Below, piece after piece: positions 35,298 to 47,709 of a DNA stretch of 64,000 bases. Position 1 is the first letter of the stretch. Each line of letters begins with the position of its first letter. The translations under genes and the position numbers were made by a program. The notes beneath the pieces are model-generated. The model was not told the origin of the DNA. It saw nothing but the letters and a program-made list of their open reading frames with translations, and did no database searches. The DNA is from Tetragonia tetragonoides (lineage: Eukaryota > Streptophyta > Magnoliopsida > Caryophyllales > Aizoaceae): assembly GCA_038025085.1 (NCBI GenBank), contig CM076144.1:34067501-34131500 (forward strand), in the 5' to 3' direction.

Positions 35298-35306
35298 TAA
35301 TAACTA

Positions 35307-37051
35307 AATCGATCTAACGAACTAGACTCTCTAGAATAAGAATGCAATGGCACATGTTCGATCATTTAAACACATGTTTGCATTGCTGATATATTTCCAC
35401 GTGGCTTCTAAAACTAATTTAAACTTCGTTTAATACGTTTTATTTGATGTAATGGTTAAATCATGATCTCAAGAGTTGGAACATTTCTACTCTTTCTCTC
35501 CTTTCTCTCTTCTTCCTCACCACTCTCTCTCCTTCCCCCTCCCCCACTTGCACATTTAATATCACATCATGATGAAATTAGGGTCCTTCCTAATCATGAA
35601 AGTAGGCAAGAATTTGTGATTTTGATGGTAGTGATGACTGGTGTGTGATGATATCTACTCCGTAATTTGATGAATAGTGCTAGTATATATGTGCTGGTGT
35701 TTTGTTTGTTACATCGTTATCTCACTTAAAAGATATGATTGGGTGATGATGTTGCAGCTGACTGGGAAAAGAATGATTACAAATGTACAATCATAAGTAT
35801 ATAAATATCTTCGTTTTTATGGTGTAATCAATATAGATACAATAATCATTCTAAGATGGCCTACCTAGGGCCTCAAGAGTTTTGGGATACAGTCATATTT
35901 CAAGATTATTTTAGAGCATTCATTACTTTCTCCCTCCCGTGATTACGCTGTCATTTACTTTTTAAATGTTACAAACTTTAACCGTTAATTTATGAAAGAA
36001 TATAAAGATTTACAATGTAAAAAGGAAACTATTGTTAGATTCATTTTTAATAGACGATCCAACATCACCAAGACGCCCTGCATCAACGTTAAGCTTCACA
36101 ACACCCGCTCCCGATGCCAACCCAGATACTACTGTACTTTGGTGCACCCGGCCAGCCCCCACTGGATTTTACCATGCATCCCAATTTAATGATAAAATAA
36201 ATTTAAAATTTATTGTATTAACCAAGTATATAAGAGAATAGGATTTTTTGGAGATGTCGTGTTCTTTTTCTCATTCAGTTTTTATTTCAAATATATATAG
36301 CTCGAAAATATATCTATTTATGTTTCATTTGTCTAAAATTGCTGCATAAAGAGGCTACTTATCTAAATACAAAAACTCATATAAGTGTCATGAAACAATC
36401 TCAACATGAATCGCCTCAAATAATTAGTTATAGAGGTGCCCTTATGTTTTGAGGCGACCTATTGTTGTTTAATACTACAATGTTCAGATTAATGTGGCTG
36501 ATGTGAGTTAGTGGTAACTGGCTGGTACTGACTGGTGATGATGAATTAGCTTGACTCGATCTGTTGCAGTATAATTGATGTCGGCAAGGCGCAAAGTATA
36601 TCATTTCTAGCTGATGATATCAATTCTAAGGATACCCTACAAAAAAGTTACTGTACTGTATATCAATTCTAAGGATATCTGTGTTTATGATGATAGATAT
36701 TATCGTTTTCCGGGGGATATCTAGTTGATGATAATATTTGTATTATGATGCATCCAATACAACTATACAAGCATTGTGTGGACTATGAGGCATGAGCCTA
36801 TATCCACGCAGTACGTATGTATTTATTTATTTTTTGGTTCACGACACATAGTACGTATGTGTGACTGTACGAGGAACGAGGCTATATCCCCACGTTGTTA
36901 ATTTCTTCAAGGAGATATTTTTTCCTTATTTCCACGTCAAAATATATCGCTTAGAGTATAAAACTAATAACTTATTTAACAGGAAAAAGAAAAAAAATTA
37001 TAAATAACCCAAATAATAAAAATGGGACAAAAATGTGAACAATAATGTATA
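35307..37051. other. Intergenic, nothing recognised
   Basis: AT-rich DNA. Frames at 35463-35648 (serine/leucine/proline-rich) and 35992-36241 look like chance. TATATCAATTCTAAGGATA is repeated near 36627 and 36660, and AGTACGTATGT near 36810 and 36850. I support no gene here. Confidence 0.4.
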
Positions 37052-37265
37052 TGTTGAGAGATAGCTCAGAAAAAGGGTAGTTGAAAGTGGGAGTGAAAAG
37101 CTATTGTTTACTTGTTTTGCTTTTCATTGGGTGTCTTTCGCTGAATTACAATCTGCCTATTTATATGAAAGGTAACAGTAACTTTACTATGCTGCAATAG
37201 TAAGATATTTCATTGCAAGTTATTGTGAGCCATTCAACTAATTTTACATGTGCAAAATTACAACA
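37052..37265 (-). repeat. Copia 3' LTR
   Basis: Direct copy of 47487-47709 with substitutions and small indels. It includes the TATA-like CTATTTATA-equivalent region near 37158-37167. The LINE target duplication overlaps its 5' boundary. Confidence 0.88.
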
Positions 37266-37300
37266 CTCCCGTGGGTGCACGATAAGGGCGCTTCCTTATC

Positions 37301-38748
37301 ATGAACCCCCCAAAACGGGGACGAGGCCGACCACCAAAAAACTTGAAGAAAAACGCCGGGGCTCCAGCAACGGTGTCGCCGGGAAAACCGACGGAAGGGG
37401 TAAGCAACCGGGTGGTAAGAAACCTAGGCTCTGAACTTGAAGCTTCAATTATGGAAAAGGAGCTAGAAGCCAGTATCACGAAAGCGGTGACGGAAGCGTT
37501 GAAGACGGAGGTTAGTAAACCCAATGGAAATAAGAAGCTAGCTCAGGCGAAATTGCATGAATGGTTGGAATTGCTACACAGTAACTCGGCTGCGTCGAAA
37601 AAATCTTGGGCTGAGGAAATGGAGTCAGAGCAGGAATCAGATGAACAATCGGAGGAGCAATCGGTGAAATCAGGTAACCCTATCTCTGGAATTTGGGACA
37701 AATTTGACATTGCTAAGTTGATAATGCTGGAGGTCGATTGACTTATGTTAAACCAGAAAAGAAGGAGGGTTTGCTTGTATGTAAAATTGAACATGATGAT
37801 ATTAAGTCTGAAATTGCGTATTGGGAGAATTCTGTCATCTGCTTTGTTCTTGGCTCTCATCCACCAACTGCAGTTATGGAGGGTCACATTAATCGAATCT
37901 GGGGGAAACATGGGATTGATAGGATTATTAGACTCTACAATGGCAAGTTTATTGTGAGATTTAAAACACTATTGGGGAGAGATGTTGTGTTTAAGTTAGG
38001 GTTTAACCACTTTGATAGCAAACCATTCATTGTGAAGCCATGGACTGAGAATGGGCATCGGAATATAAATATTAAATCTGTGCCTATCTGGGTGCAATTA
38101 AACAAACTGGATGTGATATACTGGGCCTCTGACTCTTTAAGCAAGATAGCAAGCCTGATAAGGTAGCCTATCAGGACTGACAAGGCTACTGAGAACAGAA
38201 CAAGGCTAAATTATGCTAGGGTCCTAATAGATGTGGATATAGGAGAGGAGATGCCTGAATATGTATGGTTTGAAGATGAGTTTGGTAACCTGTTAAAACA
38301 AAAAATCACTTTTGAGTGGAAGCCAATTAAATGTTCTTTCTGCAATGGGTTTGGACACAATTATGAAGAATGCAGGAAGAAAAAGGCAAAAGGGAAGGAG
38401 AAACAACATGAAAAGGTGCAAAAATCAGATATTGTAGAGGTCATCCATGATGAGCCTGAGACCTCTAAGGTAAATGAAAACAGGGAAACTGCTGCTAGTA
38501 AACATGCTGAACTGCAAATAAATGAAAGGGAGAAGGGTACTGACAAAGGGCCTACACAGCAAGAAGGCAAGGGAGTGTGGCAACCAGTACAAAAACACAA
38601 AAGCAATCAACAGAAAGAGAAAGAGAAACCAGTTGAAGTGTCTATGCAGAATGTACTTGAAGTACTTGAAGAAGAAGGAAATGGAACTGATCATGATAAT
38701 AATATGGCACAGGAAGTCACTTGTGGCTCCCAGGGGGAGCATGGATAG
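37301..38748 (+). pseudogene. LINE ORF1 (DUF4283 plus CCHC knuckle)
   Basis: The reading starts at ATG 37301 with a lysine/proline-rich region (KRGRGRPPKNLKK, AT-hook-like). The DUF4283 RNA-binding region follows (AYWENSVICFVLGSHPP, GRDVVFKLG, VPIWVQL). A zinc knuckle, CSFCNGFGHNYEEC, is at 38332-38373 (Cx2Cx4Hx4C), with a lysine/glutamate-rich tail after it. A one-base shift near 37720 moves the frame, and a TAG at 38164-38166 interrupts KIASLIR/PIRTDK. In the family ORF1 coats the LINE RNA. The final TAG at 38746-38748 overlaps the ORF2 start. Confidence 0.85.
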
Positions 38749-41700
38749 TATTGTTACATGGAACGTGAGGGGTTTGAATGTCCCTAATAAACAAAGGGAG
38801 GTTAATACCTTCCTTTGGCAGCAGAAGGTGGGATTATGTGGTATCCTTGAAACAAAAATAAGAAGCAAGAATTTTATGAAAAGCCAAAAAATAGTTTGTC
38901 CAGGGTGGGAAAGCTACATAAATAACAATGACAACCCAAGAGGCATGATATGGGTTTGTTGGAGACCTGAATGGTTTCAGGTTAGTATAGTGCTTAGTAG
39001 TGCACAACTAGTACACTGCCAGGTGAAGCTTATGAGCAGTAATAAGGAATTTCTGGTGTCATTTGTATATGGTTTCAATAGTGAGAATAAAAGGGGAGAG
39101 TTATGGCAAGAGATAAGACGATTAAATGGCCAAATAAAATCACCATGGCTTTTATTGGGAGATTTTAACAGCCTACTGCATTATGATGATAAACTGGGAG
39201 GTGACAGGGTTACCTTGTCAGATTTCAGAGATTTTGATAGCTGTGTGACAGATTATCACTTAAATGATATGATCTGGACTGAATGTATATATACATGGAC
39301 AAACAAGCAGGAAAATCAGACAAGGGTTTTCTCTAAATTAGACAGAGTGCTTTGTAATGAGGAATGGCTGGACATGTTTAGTCACAATGAGGTATGTTTC
39401 TTGCCTGCTGGGATTTCCGATCATAGCCCTGCATGTCTGAGATTCACGCAATGCAGTGGCAGAAAGGGTGGGTCACATTTCAAGTACTTTGACATGTGGG
39501 CACAGGATGAGGAGTTTATTCCTATTGTGAGAGGTACTTGGACTAATCAGGTCCAAGGAAGCAAAATGTACAGGGTGGTGCAAAAATTGAAGAGTTTAAA
39601 AGTTCAGCTCAAGAGATTGAACAAGAAGAAGTTTCACAACATTGAAGAGCAAGAACAAAAAGCAAGATGTGCCATGATCAAAGCACAAGAGGAACTGCAG
39701 GAGGACCTGTTATGTCCTAGATTGTAGAGAAGGGAAAAGGAAGCAGTAGCTGAATTCACCAGAGTTTCTATGGCCACTGAATCATTTTTGATGCAGAAGA
39801 GTAAAGCAGAATGGATTGGACTGGGAGATCAGAATATAAGGTATTTCCAAGCAGTTCTGAAGGCAAGAAGGGTTAGAAATATGGTTCATGGTATCCTGGA
39901 CATAAATGGGGATTGGCTGTATGATCCAGAGGGAATTAAGGAGCAGTTTGTCCAGTTCTATAAGCAGATGCTTGGTGTCAACAACAGTTCAAGATGCAAA
40001 GCAAGTGCAAGAATAATTGATGCAGAGCCAAAGCTGAATATTGAACATAAAATCAAATTATGTAAGCCTTTCTCTCGCAAAGAGGTGAAGGAAGCTATGT
40101 TCTCAATACCTGCAACCAAAAGCCCTGGCCCATATGGGTATGGAAGTGGTTTTTTTCAGCAAGCTTGGGAGATAATTGTTGATGCTGTCCTTGATTTTTT
40201 TGAATCAGGTACACTGCTTACCCAACTTAATTCCACAGTCCTTACACTGATTCCTAAAATTGAAAATCCTTCTAGACCTAGTGATTTTAGGCCTATAGCT
40301 TGCTGTAACACTATTTACAAATGCATATCTAAGATGATCTATACTAGATTTGCTTGTGTATTGCCTGATATTATTGATGGCAATCAGGGGGCTTTTATTA
40401 AGGGGAGATCTATTGTACACAATATACTTATTAGTCAAGACCTCATTAGACTATATAGTAGAAAAGCTTATGTATCCCCCAGATGTCTATTTAAAATTGA
40501 CTTGAGAAAAGCTTATGATACTGTGCATTGGCAATTTATGAAGGAAGTGATGAAGGGGTTGGGGTTCCCTACTATGTTTTGTAACTGGGTCATGCAATGT
40601 GTAACTACCACTAGTTTCTCAATTGCACTGAATGGAGAGATGTATGGGTATTTTAAAGGAGGGAGAGGTCTCAGGCAGGGTGACCCCATGTCACCTCTGA
40701 TCTTTGTAATTGTGATGGAATATTTGACTAGGGTTTTGAGAATGGCTAGGGATCTTCCAGATTTCAGATACCATCCACTCTGTAAAGAATCAAAGCTAGT
40801 AAGCCTTTGTTTTGCAGATGACCTTATGATTGTTTGCAAAGGTCATTTTACAATCAGTGAAGATAATTATGGAGGCTTTTGATATGTTTTCACAAGCCTC
40901 TGGGCTTAAAGCAAATGAGATGAAGTCACAAACCTATGTGAATGGAGTGAATGATGAAATGAAAAGGAAGATAAAGGAAATCACTGGTTTTCAAGATGGT
41001 GAGTTTCCTATGAGGTATCTTGGCTTGCCATTAGCCCCAACAAAATGGTCAAGGGTGGAGTGTCAGTTTTTAATTGACAAAATTATTGCAAGGATTAAAT
41101 GCTGGAGCATTAGACATTTATCATACATTGGTAGATGCCAGCTTATCAATTATGTTCTCTTCTCTGTGCATGTGTATTGGTCCTCTGTATTTTTGTTACC
41201 TCAGAGCATTGTAAGAGAGATTGAAAGGGTGTGCAGAAATTTTTTGTGGGGAAATAAAGATCAACATAAGAGAATTGCATTGGTTAGTTGGGATACAATA
41301 TGCAATGACAGAAAGCATGGTGGACTCAGTTTTAAGAACTGTAAGACTTGGAACACAGCAGCTGTTGCTAAGTTATTGTGGGCACTGGCTAGCAAACAAG
41401 ATCATTTATGGGTGCGATGGATCAATGGGATCTATATGAAGGGTGGTGACTTCTGGCAGGAACTGTACCAAGTGATTGTAGCTGGTACATGAAGAAACTC
41501 TTGGAAATGAGATGTTTGTTCCCTGAAAACTATGAATGGAGAATGACTGGCAAACCATACAGGATCTCTGATGGCTAAAAATTTCTGAAAGGGCAACAAA
41601 CAAAGTTTAGGGATTTCAGCACAGTTTGGAGCAGGGGTGCCATTCCTAAACATGGCTTCATATATTAGCTCTCCAGCAGGGGGAGACTACTGACCAAAGA

Positions 41701-42118
41701 CAGAATGAATGAGAAGTTCAACATCCCTGCTGATACACAATGTATCCTCTATCAGAACCATAAGGAAAACCATGAACACTTGTTTTTTGAAAGTCCCTGG
41801 TCAGCTGAATTAAAGAGAAGGGTGTACAGTTGGCTGAAATATGATAATATGCCTGACAGTGGGAGGAGAAGCCTAGACTGGATTAGAAACAAGAAGGGAA
41901 TTAGCAGAGCCAAGAGGAGAATTCTTGCAGCAAGTATGGCTGCAGTGACTTATCATGTATGGATTGAAAGGAGCTCAAGAATTTTTCTAGCACAAACACG
42001 AAATCCAGATGATATATGTAAGCAAATTATGAAGGAGCTGAAAATGAGATGGAACTACCCTGTGTCAGGAAAACTGCCAAGCAGCGACAAGGAATACATA
42101 GCTGAGATTATGCAATAG
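38741..42118 (+). pseudogene. LINE ORF2 (endonuclease, reverse transcriptase)
   Basis: The ATG at 38741 begins an endonuclease/exonuclease/phosphatase domain: TWNVRGL, ETKIRS, LLGDFNS and GISDHSP carry the expected catalytic N, E, D/N and D/H residues. Reverse transcriptase follows with FRPIACCN, NQGAFIKGRS, FKIDLRKAYDTV, GLRQGDPMSP and the catalytic FADD near 40809-40820. A zf-RVT-like segment (CILYQNHKENHEHLFFE) is near 41730-41800. Damage: TAG at 39725-39727, a frameshift near 40850 and several stops between 41490 and 41700. In the family this protein nicks target DNA and copies the RNA in place. No RNase H domain was seen. Confidence 0.88.
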
Positions 42119-42376
42119 GGGTTATTTTTGCGTGCTGTCAAGTTTATACAATTTAAGTGGTTTAGTTAGTTACAGAATTAAGGCTTGGGGATTTTAGGAA
42201 TAGGAACCCTTCCTAGAAGGTGGCCTTTTTTTCCTATCCCCTCCCTATAGGTTGTATGTACAGATTTTCACTAGTTGGTAATAGATCATCTGACCTTTTA
42301 CAAAAAAAAAAAAATAAAAAAATTACAACACTCCCTCTTGAATGGATCACTATCAATAATTACAGGGGTATTAGTT

Positions 42377-42540
42377 GCCTCATTAGAAACCTTGATTTGG
42401 AAAACCCACTGGGATAAAACCAAAGTAAGGGAAAAAGAGTACAGCGTTTATTGTAATGCATTATATGCGCATTGCCTCGTTAAAAACCTTGTCTGGAAAA
42501 GCCCAGTGGGATAAAAACCTGATCAAGGGAAAAATAGTAC
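42377..42540 (-). repeat. Duplicated motif in the copia 3' region
   Basis: Two diverged copies, about 95 bp apart, contain (plus strand) GCCTCRTTARAAACCTT...GGAAAA.CCCA.TGGGATAAAA. This CCCACTGGG-type motif between the RNase H stop and the polypurine tract recurs in many plant copia elements. Its function is unknown to me. Confidence 0.6.
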
Positions 42541-42573
42541 AATGCTTATGATGCGTAAATGCTCCCCCTGAAT

Positions 42574-44577
42574 TTAGGATAAGTTACAACGACGACGCAT
42601 CCCAATTCCGTACACAAGTTCCTCAAACTTCTTGGGTGGCAATGTTTTTGTGAACAAGTCGGCAAGATTCTCACATGACTTGATCTGCTCAACGCTTATC
42701 ATCCCATTTGTCTCTAGATCATGGGTGTAGAAGAATTTTGGATCAATGTGTTTTGTTCTATCTCCTTTGATGTAGCCATCCTTGATTTGAGTCACACATG
42801 CACTGTTGTCTTTATAGATTATAGTTGGGATGTCATTAATTGTTCTCAAACCGCTTTCCTTGAGTATGTGTTGGATCATAGATCTCAACCATACACATTC
42901 TCTTCCTGCTTCATAAAGAGCAATTAATTTGGCCTGATTTGATGAAGTGGCGGTTAAGGTTTGTTTGGTTGATTTCCATGAGATTGCAGTACCGCCATAC
43001 GTGAATATGTATTCTGTCTGAGATTTAGCTTTGTCGGGATCTGACATGTATCCTACATCTGCATATCCAATAAGTGTAGGATATGCACCTTTGGGATAAA
43101 ATAATCCTAAGTCTACCGTTCCGCGAAGGTAACGAAATAGGTGTTTAATCCCATTCCAATGTCTCCTTGTTGGTGCGTTACTGTATCTTGCTAAGAGATT
43201 CACCGAGAATGCAATATCTGGCCTTGTATTGTTGGCTAGGTACATTAGAGCTCCGATTGCGCTCAAATATGGCACGTCTGGTCTAAGAACGTCTTCATTC
43301 TCCTCTCGTGGTCGAAATGGATCATCTTTGGGGTTCAAAGAACGTACGACCATTGGAGAACGTAGTGGATGTGCTTTGTCCATGTAGAACTTTTTCAATA
43401 CCTTCTCGGTGTAATTTGATTGATGGACAAAAATATCATCATTGAGATGTTCAATCTGCAAACCAATACGAAACCTCGTTCTTCCTAAATCCTTCATCTC
43501 GAACTCTTTCATCAGGTATTGGGCTGTTCTTTCGATTTCATCAGGAGTTCCAATGATATTCAAATCATCAACATATACTGCTATAATTGCTAGTCCGAAT
43601 TTAGATCTTTTGATGAAAACACATGGGGAGATTTGATCATTTTTGTAACATTCCCTTAGAAGATATTCACTTAAACGGTTGTACCACATCCGCCGTGACT
43701 GCTTTAGGCCATATAGGGATTTACTCAATTTTATTGAGTACAAATCATGATTTCTTGAAACGTTTGTTTTATACAATTTAAATCCTTCTGGGACTTTCAT
43801 GTAAATATTAGTGTCAAGTGACCCATACAAATAAGCTGTCACAATTTTCATTAGGCGCATATGTAGTCCTTGACAATTTGCCAGACTTATTAGAAATCTC
43901 AACGTTGTTGCATCAACAACTGGAGAGTATGTTTCATCATAGTCAAGTCCTGACTTTTGAGAAAAACCTTGTGCTACAAGCCTTGCCTTGTATCTTACAA
44001 CTTCATTTTTCTCATTTCTTTTCCGTACGAATACTCATTTGTATCCGACGGGCTTTACCCCCTTTGGGGTTTGGACTGATGGCCCAAAAACTTGTCTTTT
44101 TTCAAATGAGTTTAATTCTGCCTGCATTGCTTCTTTCCATATTGGCCAATCACTTCGTCGACGACATTCATCGACTGATTTTGGTTCAATGTCATCCTCA
44201 TTGATGACTATCTCTGTGACAACTGTGTATGCAAATACGTCGTCAATCTCAATGTCTTTTCTATTCCATTTCTTTCCATTATAGACATAGTTTATTGAGA
44301 TCTCAAAATTGTCTATATTTTCATGCTCGCTTGAGGTTTCAAGTGAGATTTCATTTTCATTTTGATTGACGACATTGCCTACGCTCTGCATATGTTCATT
44401 TTCTTCCTTAGAAGATTGAACATCATTGACATTCACATTTTCCAACCTTTTTGATTTTCTTGGCTTCAAATCTTTTGAGTCAATTGGTCGACCACGCTTT
44501 CGCTTAATAGTAGGATCCTTTTCATAGGGTTTATCAGAATTTTCTGTAGGAATCTCGACCCTTGCAGGAACATTCAT
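42574..44577 (-). pseudogene. Copia pol: reverse transcriptase and RNase H
   Basis: Read leftwards, it starts with a basic linker (RKRGRPIDSKDLKPRKSKR). The conserved WPIWKEAMQAEL..F block follows, then RYKARLVAQGFSQKSGLDYD, VPEGF, YGLKQSRRMWYNRL and the catalytic YVDD. RNase H follows, with ATSSNQAKLIALYEAGRE and KDNSACV, ending RRRCNLS near 42577. The frame is open throughout except for a TGA at 44035-44037, where a tryptophan (KWVF) would be expected. In the family this copies the RNA and degrades the template strand. Confidence 0.9.
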
Positions 44578-44734
44578 GGCTTGAATATGTGACTTTGATT
44601 TGCAACATTTTGCAAATGAATTATTTTCTGAACTTCGTGTTCACACACATTTGAACGTGGGTCAAGATAAAATTATGTTGTTGCATTCCACGTTATTTCT
44701 GCCGTACTTGGGTTCACCTTATCTTTTCCTCACC

Positions 44735-45838
44735 CTAAGGTTGAGAATACTGACTCGTCAAAATGAAGTCAGCAAACCGTGCTATGAACATATCACCAGT
44801 CATCGGTTCTAAAAACTTAATAATTGAGGGGGTTTCAAAATCGATATATATTCTCAACCTTCTTTGCAGACCCATCTTAGTACGGTTAGGTGATTCTATT
44901 GGTACATCAACTGCACACCCAAATGTTTTCAGATGCGCAATACTTTGTTCTCTCTCAGTTACCAATTGCATAGGGGAGAATTCATGATACGCAGTTGGCC
45001 TTAATCGTACTAATTCTGCTGCATGCAATATAGCATGTCCCCAAATAGATGCTGGTAACTTTGATTTCATTAATAATGTCCTAGCTATTAATTGTAACTG
45101 CTTTATCAAAGATTCAGCAAGCCCATTTTGGGTATGAACATGAGCAACTGGGTGTTCAACCTCAATCCCAATAGACATACAATAGTCATTGAATGTTTGG
45201 GATGTAAATTCTCCTGCATTATCTAGCCTGATCTTCTTTACCGAATGATCTGGAAATTGAGTTTTCAATCGAATTATTTGAGCCAACAATTTGGCAAATG
45301 CGACATTTCTTGTCGATAATAAGCTCACATGCGACCATCGTGTTGATGCATCTATTAATACCATGAAATATCGGAATGGACCGCATGTTGGGTGAATTGG
45401 CCGGCAAATATCACCTTGGATTCTTTCCAAGAATGCAGGAGACTCACTTCCAATTTTACTTTTGGAAGATCTCGTAATTAATTTTCCAAGTGAACATGCA
45501 GTGCAAGGGAGTTCACCAAATTTTGGTACCCGGACATTGTTTAGGGGGTGTCCGATTGATCTGTTAATTATTTTAATCATGGTACTTGTGCCAGGGTGAC
45601 CCAAACGGTCATGCCACAGAGAGCATAATTTTTGGTTGTCCACCAATTGTTTGGACACCATATGAATTTCAATGGCATTAATGTACGTGTAGTACAGTCC
45701 TGAGGAGTACGCTGGCATTTTCTCGTAAACGACTTTCTTGCCAGCTTTAACCAAAGTAAGACACATGTACTCCTCATAATTTTCAGTCATGGTTTCCATG
45801 TGGTGACCATTTTGACGCGCATATTTAAAACTTAACAA
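44735..45838 (-). pseudogene. Copia pol: integrase
   Basis: A GAG-pre-integrase zinc region (WHDRLGHPG ... CTACSLGK, H-H-C-C) precedes the catalytic core. The core has D in IQGDICRPI, D in RLDNAGEFT and E in NGLAESLIK, so the DDE triad is present. The C-terminal part (WGHAILHAAELVRLRPTA, LKTFGCA) is also conserved. The frame is lost near 44770, where a single base seems missing. It is also shifted relative to protease near 45842. Confidence 0.9.
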
Positions 45839-46071
45839 GTTTTTTGAGATTTACTCGAATATAGTGCGTCTTTTATCTCAATTTTTGTCCCTATTGGGAG
45901 TACAACACACGCTTTTCCCAATCCTTCAATTAATCTTGCAACACTGCCAATGGTGTTAACATTAGCCTTGACTGGTATCAAGTGAGTGAAGTAAACTTTG
46001 TTCCTCAGGATTGTGTGTGTTGCAGCACTATCAACTAGACATTGTTCTCCAATTCCATTTTGGTAGTCCAT
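45832..46071 (-). pseudogene. Copia pol: aspartic protease
   Basis: CLVDSAATHTIL holds the catalytic D-S-A motif of copia proteases, followed by LIEGLGKACVVLP. It would cleave the Gag-Pol polyprotein. Its frame ends within the run of A residues near 45842 that shifts it relative to integrase. Confidence 0.85.
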
Positions 46072-46255
46072 ATCTTCACTAGAAAATAAATATCAAATTA
46101 GAGATTAATTAAACACACTGATTTTATTTTGAGATACAAAACTATTACATCTACTAACATTCTATGCTTCTTAAAGCATTTATTTAAGGAAGATACCTAA
46201 CTCAAAACACACATAGTTAAACATACTTAATTAATACATTTTAATTAAGGCGAGC

Positions 46256-47235
46256 TTATTTAATGTTTGGTTTGATAAGGTCTTCCTCAGCATTATCCAT
46301 GAAATAATCAGAAACGTCGAGGGTTGGGGCATTCTGTGGCGCCTGATCCACAAAGTTGGCTTCAATAGTTTTCCTTTTATTTTTCTGGGCAGCTTGATAT
46401 AACTCCACCAAATATTTAGTGGTGCGGCATTCTTTCGAGAAATGGCCTTTAATGCCGCATTTAAAACATGTGACATTTTGCTTCCTAGTCGGTCCAGTTC
46501 CTTGTTGGTTTGTTTGTTTGCCCTTTCTTTTAAACTGGCGTCATTGGCCTTTGTTGAAGCCTTTGCCTTGATATTTATTATTTTTCTGATGGCGCCCTTG
46601 ATTGCCAATTTGGGTGGCATTTGTCTCTGGTACCGCACTAGTTACAACGGGCCTCATGTTATGATTCTGAAAAAGCAATTGATTATTCTGCTCATCCACC
46701 AATAGCACAGATATCAGATCAGAGTATTTTTTGAAACCACTTCTCGATATCGCTGCTGAAGTAGCACATTAGAGGCGTGCATGGTGGAAAATGTCTTTTC
46801 AAGCATGGCATACTCAGTGAAATTTTGCCCTCATAACTTCATTGACGAAGTTATTCGTAATAGAGCAGAATTATATTCGCTAACAGACTTATAGTCTTGA
46901 AACCTCAGATTAGCCCATTGATACATGGCTTATGGCAATAAGACTTGTTCTCTCTGCCCATATCTCTCATGGAGATTTTGCCAGAATTCTTTTGGGTCTT
47001 CAACCATGAAGTATTCATTTTTCAAGTCCTCATTAAGGTGGCGCTTTAAGAAAATAATGGCCCTAGCCTGATCTTCTTCTGAGGCATTATTATCTTCTTC
47101 AATGGTTTTCCTAAGTCCATTAGCTTTCAAGTGTGCAAGGGCATCAACCTTCCATTTATAGTAGTTCTTTCCAGGCAAATCGAGGATTTCAAATTCCCTC
47201 TTAGCAATGCTTATCATTTTTCTGATTAGAAACAA
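46256..47235 (-). pseudogene. Copia gag (UBN2-like) with zinc knuckle
   Basis: The N-terminal part (LDLPGKNYYKWKVDALAHL, FLKRHLNEDLKNEY, DPKEFWQNLHERYGQ) matches retroviral Gag of copia elements. A stop at 46930-46932 interrupts it, and further lesions follow to about 46720. A zinc knuckle CFKCGIKGHFSKEC (Cx2Cx4Hx4C) is encoded at 46468-46427, before a stop at 46258-46256. Gag packages the element's RNA. Confidence 0.85.
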
Positions 47236-47486
47236 ATTATTAAAGTTAATAAAAATTTAAGACACATTTTGTTATAAATAAATTATTATGCATTTAGATA
47301 TCACCACAAGAATGAAGCTGTAGTGGTCCGAGACTCCTAACGCTCAGTCAAAAGTCAGGGGTTCAAAAACCCGTCGATACAAAATATAAAATACAAAAAG
47401 AATTTTATTTTCTTGTTTAAAGAAAATATTTTCTTTGTTGTCTTATTGGAACCTTTGAAGTTTGGAGCTAGGTCGTGCTGATAATG

Positions 47487-47709
47487 TGTTGAGAGATAGC
47501 TTAGAAAAAGGAAAGTTGAAAGTGGGAGTGAAAAGCTATTGTTTACTTGCTTTGTTTTTCATTGGATGCCTTTCGCTGAATAACAACTTGCCTATTTATA
47601 GACAAGGTAACACTAACTTTACTATATTATTACTATGTTACAATAGTAAGATATTTCACTGCAAGTTATTGTGAGCTATTCAACTAATTTTACATGTGCA
47701 ATTACAACA
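47487..47709 (-). repeat. Copia 5' LTR
   Basis: TG...CA ends on the minus strand, with a TATA-like CTATTTATAG in its middle at about 47600. The plus-strand frame 47462-47674 is LTR sequence, not a gene. Confidence 0.9.

Larger units (their letters stand above)
37271..42318 (+). mobile_element. L1-type LINE inserted in the copia element
   Basis: The 5.05-kb element ends in an A-rich tail (about 42301-42318). It is flanked by a direct duplication AAAATTACAACACTCCC (37254-37270 and 42319-42335; up to 17 bp, the first A shared with the tail). The two ORFs have the plant L1 layout: ORF1 with DUF4283 and a zinc knuckle, ORF2 with endonuclease, reverse transcriptase and zf-RVT. Only 30 bp precede the ORF1 ATG, so the 5' end may be slightly truncated. 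Several nonsense and frameshift changes have accumulated. Confidence 0.92.
37052..47709 (-). mobile_element. Ty1/copia retrotransposon, decayed, with a nested LINE
   Basis: The minus-strand domain order is gag, protease, integrase, reverse transcriptase, RNase H, which defines Ty1/copia. The LTRs are 47709-47487 (5', 223 bp) and 37265-37052 (3', 214 bp). Each starts TGTTGTAATT and ends CTATCTCTCAACA. The polypurine tract AGAGGGAG abuts the 3' LTR once the LINE (37271-42318) and its target duplication are discounted. The sequence next to the 5' LTR, ATTATCAGCACGACC, may be a primer site of the kind matching part of initiator tRNA-Met. Flanks GTATA and ATATA are a near-match 5-bp target duplication. 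Stops and frameshifts in every domain make it inactive. Confidence 0.9.
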
